Shown here: piece by piece, positions 1-4,936 of the stretch
Numbering within the stretch: position 1 is the first letter of the stretch
Layout: each line of letters begins with the position of its first letter
Origin: CAZIRO01 sp964541595
GTDB taxonomy: Bacteria; Acidobacteriota; HRBIN11
NCBI GenBank assembly: GCA_964541595.1
Contig: CAZIRO010000158.1
Coordinates: 1 to 6,326, forward strand
Length of the DNA stretch: 6,326 bases
Direction: 5' to 3'
Program-made: the position numbers and the translations under genes
Notes under the pieces: generated by a model
What the model was told of the DNA's origin: nothing
The model's input: the letters and a program-made list of their open reading frames with translations, nothing else
The model's database searches: none

Positions 1-508
1 CGGGTACCTGCACCGTTTCGGCCACCCGATAGGCCATGATCACGGTATCCAGCACATTCTGTGCCGACGTACAGTACACCTGCATCCAGCCGGTATCCCG
101 TTGCGCAAGGCTGTCATTCTGATCCGTCCAGATACTCCATCCGGGAGCCACGGCGCGATTGACGTTGACCATGACGATCGGCAGACGCGCACCGGCAGCC
201 CAGTGGATGATCTCGTGCATGAGCAGCAGCCCCTGTGCACTCGTGGCCGTAAACGTACGCGCGCCAACATATGCCGCGCCCACGCACGCGGACAGTGCCG
301 AGTGTTCGGATTCCACATTGATAAACCGGGTACGCCCCGGATCCCCGGCCACAAGGTCGGCGAGTGTCTCGATGATGGTCGTCTGGGGCGTGATCGGATA
401 TGCCGCCACGACATGCGGACGGGCAAGGAACGCGCCCCAGGCGGCGGCCTGGTTGGCCGTGAGCACCCGTGTATGGGATTGGACGGCAGACGACGTGCGT
501 GCAATCAT
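1..508 (-). CDS. porA: 2-oxoacid:ferredoxin oxidoreductase alpha subunit, N-terminal part (runs off left edge)
   Basis: This is the alpha subunit of a pyruvate/2-oxoacid:ferredoxin oxidoreductase, a cytoplasmic enzyme that oxidatively decarboxylates a 2-oxoacid to its acyl-CoA. Only the first 169 codons are present. Seen in the translation: AYPITPQT at residues 36-43, the PorA substrate and thiamine-pyrophosphate region; ESEHSA at 66-71, containing the Glu expected to contact the thiamine ring by analogy with known enzymes; GARTFTATSAQG at 82-93; and NVNRAVAPGWSIWTDQNDS at 115-133, a typical alpha-subunit stretch. The start ATG (508-506) overlaps the upstream stop as ATGA, and GGAGG lies 7 nt ahead inside the upstream gene, so translation is probably coupled. 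The order gamma, delta, alpha implies that porB follows beyond the left edge. The substrate (pyruvate, branched-chain or aryl 2-oxoacid) cannot be settled from this fragment. Confidence 0.93.
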   Translation of the reverse strand, partial: MIARTSSAVQSHTRVLTANQAAAWGAFLARPHVVAAYPITPQTTIIETLADLVAGDPGRTRFINVESEHSALSACVGAAYVGARTFTATSAQGLLLMHEIIHWAAGARLPIVMVNVNRAVAPGWSIWTDQNDSLAQRDTGWMQVYCTSAQNVLDTVIMAYRVAETVQVP

Positions 509-2238
509 GATCCGGCCTCCGCAGTCAACGAAAACGGAATCTCCACCGGACGGAGGTGAATGGCCGCTCGCGGACACTCTTCCACGCAGACACCACACCC
601 CTTGCAGTACTCGTACAGGATGGTATACCCGTTCCCGTCCGGATTTTTGACGATGGCCGCGTCCGGACAGAACAACCGGCAATTGTCACACAACGTGCAG
701 GTCCCGCATTTAAAACACCGTTGCGCTTCCGACCAGGCACTTTCCGCATCGAGGCCCCCGATATACTCCCGGAAATCACGGACCCGCTCCCCAGGCGGAC
801 GGACCGCGAGCGGCACAGGGGGTGCAACGGTGAAGTAACTCCGATTGAACATCTTGAATTTTGCGATTTCCGGTGCCACACCGCGTATCCGCATGGGTTC
901 CGGCTGACGGAACTCCGTACCGGTCAGTTCCGCATGTACGGCATGGGCCGCCGCACGTGCCATCCAGACGGCCGCACCGACGGTACCCCCCATTCCGGTG
1001 CAGTCTCCGATCGCGTACACGCCGGGCAATCGGGTCTGAAACCGGTCGTCGACGGGAATGGACCCGTCGGCATGCAACTGCGCATCGAGTACGGACGCAT
1101 CCAGCGTTTCACCGAGCGCGGTGACCACCGTATCGACTTCCACGAGGAACGCACTACCCTCGATCGGCACCGGTCGTGGACGTCCGGAGGCGTCTTTTTC
1201 ACCGAGGCGCGCCCGCACACATTCGATGCCCCGCAGGCGCTCGCCGTCCGTATGCACACGCACCGGAATCACCAGGTATTCCATCTGCACGCCTTCCTCG
1301 ATCGCCTCTTCGATTTCCTCTTTAAACGCGGGCATTTCCCGACGGGTCCGACGATACAGCACCCGCACCTCACATCCCAATCGGATCAGACAACGTGCGC
1401 AGTCCATGGCCGTATTGCCCCCGCCGATGACGGCAACGCGCGGACCCACGGATACACGCTCGCCCCGATGGAGTTGTTCAAGAAACCGCAACCCTTCAAT
1501 TACGCCGGGATGGTCCGCACCGGGAATGCGCAACCGACGTGACCGTCCGAATCCGACGGCGATGATTACCGCAGGATACTGCGCACGCAACGACGCAATG
1601 GTCAGGTCCTGACCCAGCGCCCGCGCGAATTCGAACCGGATGCCCATCTGGGGGAAACGAGCCAGTTCCCGTTCCAGGACATCCCGCGGGAGGCGGTACT
1701 CCGGGATTCCCTTCCAGAGCAACCCGCCGGGACGATCGTCCTTTTCATATACGGTCACCGGATGGCCGAGCAACCGCAGAAAATACGCCGCACTCAAACC
1801 GGCCGGACCCGCACCGATGACGGCTACCGGCGGTTGTGTCGCCGGTGGCACGTCCGGAAGAATGGCATGTTCCAGCGCATAGTCCCCCAGGAAACGTTCG
1901 ACCGCCCGGATCCGGATACCGCCACCGAGTGCCTTGCGATTGCACGGCTGCTCGCATGGATGCGGACAGACACGTCCCAGAACGGACGGCATCGGGTTGA
2001 ACCGCAGCAGATACCGCGTCGCCTCGTCCCACGCCCGGGCATGGAGCATGCGCATGATCATGCCGATGTCATTGCCGACGAGACAGCGATCGGCACAGGG
2101 CGGTGTGAGGTCCTGATAGTACGGTTCAAGATAGCGCCACGACCCGGTGCGATACACCCGGGTCGATCCCAGAGACATCGGCGTAATCGGCATTTCTTCG
2201 GGCGAGTCAAACTCGATGGGATGATCGCGATCACGCAT
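505..2238 (-). CDS. GltD-type FAD/NAD(P)H oxidoreductase fused to PorD two-[4Fe-4S] ferredoxin (delta subunit)
   Basis: This 577-residue protein joins two modules. The N-terminal part is the glutamate-synthase small-subunit type: an Fe-S domain with C48, C52, C91, C95 and C99; a first dinucleotide fold, GAGPAGLSAA at 142-151 (FAD); a second, GGGNTAMDCAR at 272-282 (NAD(P)H); and the closing flavin motif GDCTGMGGTVGAA at 411-423. The C-terminal part is a PorD-like ferredoxin with C514-C517-C520-C524 and C545-C548-C551-C555, each ending in CP, plus extra cysteines C508 and C511. The family role is electron transfer between flavin, NAD(P)H and Fe-S clusters. Its position between porG and porA makes it the delta subunit with a built-in NAD(P) module. 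FAD-containing, NAD-reducing relatives such as phenylglyoxylate:NAD+ oxidoreductase are known. The start is supported by GGAGG (2247-2251) 8 nt before the ATG. The gene overlaps porA by 4 bp. NADH versus NADPH preference is not visible. Confidence 0.93.
   Translation of the reverse strand: MRDRDHPIEFDSPEEMPITPMSLGSTRVYRTGSWRYLEPYYQDLTPPCADRCLVGNDIGMIMRMLHARAWDEATRYLLRFNPMPSVLGRVCPHPCEQPCNRKALGGGIRIRAVERFLGDYALEHAILPDVPPATQPPVAVIGAGPAGLSAAYFLRLLGHPVTVYEKDDRPGGLLWKGIPEYRLPRDVLERELARFPQMGIRFEFARALGQDLTIASLRAQYPAVIIAVGFGRSRRLRIPGADHPGVIEGLRFLEQLHRGERVSVGPRVAVIGGGNTAMDCARCLIRLGCEVRVLYRRTRREMPAFKEEIEEAIEEGVQMEYLVIPVRVHTDGERLRGIECVRARLGEKDASGRPRPVPIEGSAFLVEVDTVVTALGETLDASVLDAQLHADGSIPVDDRFQTRLPGVYAIGDCTGMGGTVGAAVWMARAAAHAVHAELTGTEFRQPEPMRIRGVAPEIAKFKMFNRSYFTVAPPVPLAVRPPGERVRDFREYIGGLDAESAWSEAQRCFKCGTCTLCDNCRLFCPDAAIVKNPDGNGYTILYEYCKGCGVCVEECPRAAIHLRPVEIPFSLTAEAGS
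1600..1614. repeat. 15-bp palindrome made of two inverted heptamers inside the gltD-porD gene
   Basis: GGTCAGG, a single T, then CCTGACC form a perfect 7-bp-arm palindrome. The same heptamer, GGTCAGG, opens the array at 2254. Here it is coding sequence (part of LGQDLTI in the oxidoreductase) and in frame, so it may be coincidence. Confidence 0.5.
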
Positions 2239-2253
2239 GATGTCGGCCTCCGT

Positions 2254-2351
2254 GGTCAGGGGTCAGGTGTCGGGTGTCAGGTCCCAGGTGTCAGGTGTCG
2301 GGTCTCAGGTCTCGGGTCCCAGGTATCAGGTCTCGGGTCTCAGGTGTCGGG
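2254..2351 (+). repeat. Heptamer tandem array 1 (14 units of 7 bp)
   Basis: Fourteen consecutive 7-bp units run without loss of phase over 98 bp. The consensus is T[GC][TC]C[AG]GG. The units are GGTCAGG (twice), TGTCGGG (three times), TGTCAGG, TCCCAGG, TCTCAGG and TCTCGGG (twice each), and TATCAGG (once). Variation falls almost only at unit positions 2, 3 and 5, while the CxGG end stays fixed. The first unit lies 2 bp from the GGAGG ribosome-binding site of the gltD-porD gene, so in the leftward transcript the array is the immediate leader. A 7-bp period argues against coding. Heptanucleotide tandem repeats are known from other bacteria, for example the STRR sequences of cyanobacteria, but I cannot assign this one to a named family. 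Confidence 0.95.
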
Positions 2352-2521
2352 GGCAAGACTGTTTGCAGGAATGACCGATCGGAGGACGCCCGGTCGCGAC
2401 CGTGGCCACTGTTGTGTTGTGGCCATTGCACGGCGCGTCGGTGCCCGCCAGTGGACACGACAGGGCCCACGCGCATGCCGTGACCGGGAGAGCTCGGTTA
2501 TTCGCCCTACGAATTCCAACA
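2352..2521. other. 170-bp core between inverted heptamer arrays; no gene recognised
   Basis: This stretch separates array 1 from the inverted array 2. No convincing coding frame is visible on either strand. A small hairpin is possible (TGGCCAC at 2403-2409 with GTGGCCA at 2419-2425, 9-nt loop). It has no following T-run in either direction, so it is not a standard terminator. Together with its flanking arrays it has the outline of a small non-autonomous repeat element, but no transposase, target-site duplication or known family is recognisable. Confidence 0.45.
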
Positions 2522-2574
2522 CCCGACACCTGACACCTGGGACCTGGGACCTGACACCTGGGACCCGACACCTG
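2522..2574 (-). repeat. Heptamer tandem array 2 (7 units plus partial), inverted relative to array 1
   Basis: On the + strand the units read CCCGACA, CCTGACA, CCTGGGA, CCTGGGA, CCTGACA, CCTGGGA, CCCGACA, then a partial CCTG. These are the reverse complements of TGTCGGG, TGTCAGG and TCCCAGG, the same words as in array 1. The array ends 2 bp before the porG stop codon (TGA, complement of 2577-2579). Positions 2521-2546 are an exact 26-bp reverse complement of 2278-2303 in array 1. Confidence 0.95.
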
Positions 2575-2576
2575 CC

Positions 2577-3188
2577 TCACGGATAGTACTGCAATCGGTG
2601 GTAGATCCCCTGAACAACAAACGGCGTGCGCGCCTGTACAGATGTATAGGCTTCATGGGCCGCGCGGATATTTTTTTCCGCCGCGTCCGGGAACGTCTCG
2701 GCGATCGCGCGTTCCAGATTTTCCCAGCGCACCAGACCCGTGACCCGAACGAACGCACCGATCATCGTCGTATTCACGATCGGCTGTGTCGCCGTGCCGA
2801 TGCCGTGCCGGACTGCAATGGACGTCGCATCCACGGTAGCCACCCGAAACCGGCTGAACTGCGTGTACGATTCCGGCGCGACCGGCGCGTTGATCACGAT
2901 CCAGCCGCCGGGCCGCAATCCCTCCGTGACGTCCACATACCGGATGAGTACCGGATCGAGCACCAGGACATGATGCGGCGTATACACGTGATACCGTCGG
3001 CGGATGGGTGTGCGGCTGAAACGTGCGAAGGCGAGTACTGGTGCGCCCCGGCGTTCGACACCGAACTGGGGAAATACCTGGGTGAAATAACCTTCCAGGA
3101 AAGCAGCCCGGGCCAGGATTTCGGATGCCACCACCGCACCCTGACCCCCGCGACCGTGAATACGGATCTCGATGAGTGCATCCGACAT
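2577..3188 (-). CDS. porG: 2-oxoacid:ferredoxin oxidoreductase gamma subunit
   Basis: This is the gamma subunit of the 2-oxoacid:ferredoxin oxidoreductase, 203 residues, the usual size for a stand-alone PorG. The family hallmark GRGGQG is at residues 12-17, followed by VVASEILARAAFLEG and the conserved FPQFGVERRGAP stretch at 39-50, which reads like typical gamma domains. VLDP (76-79) and the QPIVNTTMIGAF region (135-146) also fit. The subunit lies at the CoA-binding and interface part of the complex. The ATG at 3188 is preferred over the ATG two codons upstream at 3194, because GGAG (3196-3199) sits 7 nt from the former and only 1 nt from the latter. It is the first gene of the leftward operon. 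A repeat element of about 340 bp separates it from its delta partner, which is unusual for this operon type. Identity is secure; the substrate of the complex is not. Confidence 0.95.
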   Translation of the reverse strand: MSDALIEIRIHGRGGQGAVVASEILARAAFLEGYFTQVFPQFGVERRGAPVLAFARFSRTPIRRRYHVYTPHHVLVLDPVLIRYVDVTEGLRPGGWIVINAPVAPESYTQFSRFRVATVDATSIAVRHGIGTATQPIVNTTMIGAFVRVTGLVRWENLERAIAETFPDAAEKNIRAAHEAYTSVQARTPFVVQGIYHRLQYYP

Positions 3189-3195
3189 GCGCATA

Positions 3196-3199
3196 CTCC
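3196..3199 (-). promoter_or_regulatory. Ribosome-binding site deciding the porG start
   Basis: GGAG on the minus strand lies 7 nt before the ATG at 3188 but 1 nt before the ATG at 3194, so the shorter protein starting MSDALIEIR is the likely product. Confidence 0.75.
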
Positions 3200-3212
3200 A
3201 CCAGGGGGCTGA

Positions 3213-3236
3213 TTTTGCATGGAATGAAATGCAAAA
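3213..3236. repeat. Inverted repeat TTTTGCAT-N8-ATGCAAAA ahead of porG
   Basis: Two perfect 8-bp arms (3213-3220 and 3229-3236) flank an 8-bp spacer. The right arm overlaps the -12 part of the sigma-54 promoter candidate, and the left arm falls near the predicted transcription start. It could be an operator that competes with polymerase, or a hairpin at the start of the leader. Both roles are inferred. Confidence 0.6.
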
Positions 3237-3245
3237 ATTGTTCCA
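3229..3245 (-). promoter_or_regulatory. Candidate sigma-54 (-24/-12) promoter for the por operon
   Basis: The minus strand reads TGGAAC-AATTT-TTGCAT. The sigma-54 consensus is TGGCAC-N5-TTGC[AT]. The invariant GG and GC are present exactly 10 nt apart, with one mismatch in the -24 block and a T-rich stretch before the -12 GC. The predicted start lies near 3219, which leaves a leader of about 30 nt before the porG ATG with its ribosome-binding site in place. Such promoters need an upstream-bound activator; no activator gene is in the window. Confidence 0.55.
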
Positions 3246-3488
3246 AAAGATCACAGTTCTGCAGTGAAACGCCACCTCCTGGGAACACATGGTCGTAGGA
3301 GGGATTCGTCTTAAACCCTGCGGGTTCGCATTTTTGACACAGCCTGACATTGAACCTGTCCCAGATCTGATACGCTGCGATCGGGAGGCAATGGGACACG
3401 GAAGGGTCGCCCACATCTACGGCAGGCACTGTAGCGGGACGCTCGATCGAGGTCGCGCCATCGACTCCTGTCACTTCCCTGCCTGCCC
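3246..3488. other. Upstream regulatory region of the divergent porG / tpiA pair; no gene seen
   Basis: No coding frame with recognisable content is visible. The part from about 3205 to 3345 is richer in A/T than its surroundings. Small dyads are present: CCTCCT at 3275-3280 with AGGAGG at 3297-3302 (16-nt loop); TGTTCC at 3239-3244 with GGAACA at 3282-3287; and AACCC-TGC-GGGTT at 3314-3326. TGACA occurs twice with a 10-bp step (3335-3339 and 3345-3349), about 115-130 bp upstream of the predicted sigma-54 start. That is a usual distance for activator sites. GGCAGG at 3421-3426 has an inverted partner, CCTGCC, at 3479-3484. All roles are inferred. Confidence 0.4.
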
Positions 3489-3523
3489 CCCGACACCTGA
3501 CCCCTGACACCTGGGACCTGACC
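3489..3523 (-). repeat. Heptamer tandem array 3 (5 units)
   Basis: Five units read on the + strand as CCCGACA, CCTGACC, CCTGACA, CCTGGGA, CCTGACC. They are the same words, in the same orientation, as array 2 on the other side of porG. An 18-bp stretch (3503-3520) is identical to 2529-2546. The remaining 138 bp up to tpiA (3524-3661) show no further repeats and no convincing -35/-10 pair, only the tpiA ribosome-binding site at its end. Confidence 0.92.
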
Positions 3524-3661
3524 TCCGCTCCCGCGGTATCGACCGGTCCATCCCCTGTCCCATTTCCCGTCCCGATTTCAGAGGAACTCACGCTTGATCC
3601 CGAACGGAAAAACCGGAAAAATACGTCCGCATGTGCACTTTTTCCAAAGGGGGAAACGGGG

Positions 3662-4423
3662 ATGAAACGGTTTCTCATTGCGGGTAACTGGAAGATGCAT
3701 ACCACGCTGGAAGACGCACGTGCGCTGGCGCAGGCCATCGCGGACCACGTGGAACGCGCGCCCAACGTGGATGTGTTGCTGGCACCGCCTTTCCCGTGGT
3801 TACTGCCGGTACATGACGTGATCGCGCAGACACGGATTGCACTGGGTGCACAGAACATGCACTGGGAACCGCAGGGCGCATTTACCGGGGAGGTCTCTCC
3901 GCAGATGCTCCTGTCGGCCGGCTGCACCCATGTGATCATCGGACATTCGGAACGGCGTCAGTATTTCGGTGAAACGGACGAAACGGTTTTCCGTAAGATC
4001 GGCGCGGCCATGCATGCGGGGTTGCGTCCGATTCTCTGTGTGGGCGAAACCCTGAACGAGCGTGAAGCGGGACTGACGTTCAAGGTCGTACGCCGGCAGT
4101 TGTGGGGGGCGCTGGAGGGATTGCAGACGCCGGCGGAACTCATTATCGCATACGAACCCGTGTGGGCCATCGGAACCGGCGTGCCGGCACACCCGGAACA
4201 GGCGCAGGAGGTCCATGCATTCATTCGTCAGGAAGTTCCGCGCATCTGGGACCGCCATGTCGACATTCGCATTCTCTATGGGGGAAGTGTCAAACCGGAC
4301 AATATCGAAGGATTCCTGCGCCAGCCGGACGTGGACGGTGCTCTGGTCGGCGGCGCCAGTTTGCACGCGGATGCTTTCAATGCTATGATTGATATTGCCC
4401 AGCGGCTATCCGAGAGTCTATAA
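3662..4423 (+). CDS. tpiA: Triosephosphate isomerase
   Basis: This enzyme interconverts dihydroxyacetone phosphate and glyceraldehyde 3-phosphate in glycolysis and gluconeogenesis, in the cytoplasm as a (beta/alpha)8 barrel. The 253-residue length is normal. Catalytic residues are all visible: N9 and K11 in AGNWKMH, H95 in IIGHSERR, and E165 in AYEPVWAIGTG, which continues into the mobile phosphate-gripping loop. The phosphate-binding LYGGSVKPDN is at 205-214, with GALVGGASL near the C-terminus. The start ATG follows AAAGGGGGA (3646-3654) by 7 nt. The gene is divergent from porG and is followed by secG after 23 bp, almost certainly on the same transcript. No gapA or pgk lies upstream, unlike many glycolytic clusters. 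Confidence 0.98.
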   Translation: MKRFLIAGNWKMHTTLEDARALAQAIADHVERAPNVDVLLAPPFPWLLPVHDVIAQTRIALGAQNMHWEPQGAFTGEVSPQMLLSAGCTHVIIGHSERRQYFGETDETVFRKIGAAMHAGLRPILCVGETLNEREAGLTFKVVRRQLWGALEGLQTPAELIIAYEPVWAIGTGVPAHPEQAQEVHAFIRQEVPRIWDRHVDIRILYGGSVKPDNIEGFLRQPDVDGALVGGASLHADAFNAMIDIAQRLSESL

Positions 4424-4446
4424 CACACGACATACGGCGGTGCAAC

Positions 4447-4782
4447 ATGGTCACGCTATTGATTCTGGTGCATTTAATCGTCTGTCTGTTGCTGGTCGTG
4501 GCGGTCCTGCTGCAGCAGGGCCAGGGGTCTGATCTATCCAGTGTATTCGGCGGTGGTGGCGGTGCCGGTTCGCAAATCATGAGCGGGCGCGCAGCACTCT
4601 CGTTACTGAACAAAATCACGATCGCGGGGTTTATTATTTTTATTATCACCTCCCTGGCGATTTCGATCGTGCAGCGACGGGCAGCAGAACAGCAGCAAGC
4701 GCCTCAGGAAATCCCCGTACCGACGCAACCGGGAACCCCGACATCCCCGCCGGCATCTCCTCCACCCGCATCGCAACCGTAA
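4447..4782 (+). CDS. secG: Preprotein translocase subunit SecG
   Basis: SecG is the small membrane subunit of the SecYEG channel, which assists SecA-driven protein export across the inner membrane. This 111-residue protein shows the family layout: a first transmembrane helix at about 2-22; the cytoplasmic connecting loop LLQQGQGSDLSSVFGGGGG (21-39), which matches the SecG hallmark of a glycine-rich loop after LLQ.G.G; and a second helix at about 57-75. It ends in a Gln/Pro/Ser/Thr-rich tail (81-111) of low complexity, as seen in many longer SecG proteins. The ribosome-binding site is weak (GGCGGT at 4436-4441). The 23-bp gap to tpiA suggests read-through from it. tpiA-secG adjacency is common in bacteria. 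Confidence 0.95.
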   Translation: MVTLLILVHLIVCLLLVVAVLLQQGQGSDLSSVFGGGGGAGSQIMSGRAALSLLNKITIAGFIIFIITSLAISIVQRRAAEQQQAPQEIPVPTQPGTPTSPPASPPPASQP

Positions 4783-4885
4783 ACCCCCGAACGCCCGGTA
4801 GGGAACACGTCTCCGGGAATCCGTACAGCGTCGTGACCCTTCCGGGTAGCCGTTCCGTCATGTGCACCCGCATGGCGATACGCAA

Positions 4886-4902
4886 CGGCACTGGAACAGC
4901 AT
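4886..4902 (+). promoter_or_regulatory. Weak sigma-54-like site upstream of the acyl-CoA dehydrogenase gene
   Basis: The + strand reads CGGCAC-TGGAA-CAGCAT, with GG and GC 10 nt apart and a good -24 block (5 of 6). It lacks the T residues expected before the -12 GC. The predicted start would be near 4912, 25 nt before the ATG. The rest of the 154-bp secG/dehydrogenase gap (4783-4936) holds only a small hairpin, ACCCT-GTG-AGGGT, at about 4907-4919 and the ribosome-binding site. Confidence 0.22.
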
Positions 4903-4924
4903 GCGGACCCTGTGAGGGTTGTCC

Positions 4925-4928
4925 GGAG
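4925..4928 (+). promoter_or_regulatory. Ribosome-binding site deciding the acyl-CoA dehydrogenase start
   Basis: GGAG lies 8 nt before the ATG at 4937. A TTG at 4919 opens the same frame six codons earlier but has no comparable site upstream, so the ATG is preferred. Confidence 0.75.
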
Positions 4929-4936
4929 TGCGAACG

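Noticed and set aside
556..1542. 328-codon open frame on the + strand
   Set aside because: Antisense shadow of the gltD-porD gene, with no recognisable domain.
2254..2574. CRISPR array
   Set aside because: The repeats are 7-bp units directly abutting with no spacers, and no cas genes are present.
1762..2586. Open frame on the + strand running through the heptamer arrays
   Set aside because: It is antisense to the well-supported oxidoreductase gene, and its tail is only the translated repeat; no recognisable domain.
3314..3335. Rho-independent terminator on the + strand (AACCC-TGC-GGGTT, then TTTTT)
   Set aside because: The stem is only 5 bp, the T-run is separated by CGCA, and no + strand gene lies upstream to be terminated.
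3334..3373. Sigma-70 promoter for tpiA starting from TTGACA at 3334-3339
   Set aside because: The hexamer 17 bp downstream is TGTCCC, and the nearest TATAAT-like sequence is about 28 bp away, too far for a functional pair.
3189..3416. N-terminal extension of PorG upstream of 3188
   Set aside because: The extra residues do not look like any PorG N-terminus, and the GxGGQG motif already sits at the usual distance from the ATG at 3188, which has the best ribosome-binding site.
2653..3939. 428-codon open frame on the minus strand spanning porG and the start of tpiA
   Set aside because: It overlaps porG in another frame and tpiA antisense, both secure genes; a long open frame is expected in GC-rich DNA. 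The short peptide around 3210-3340 reads plausibly but shows no known motif and no independent start site.
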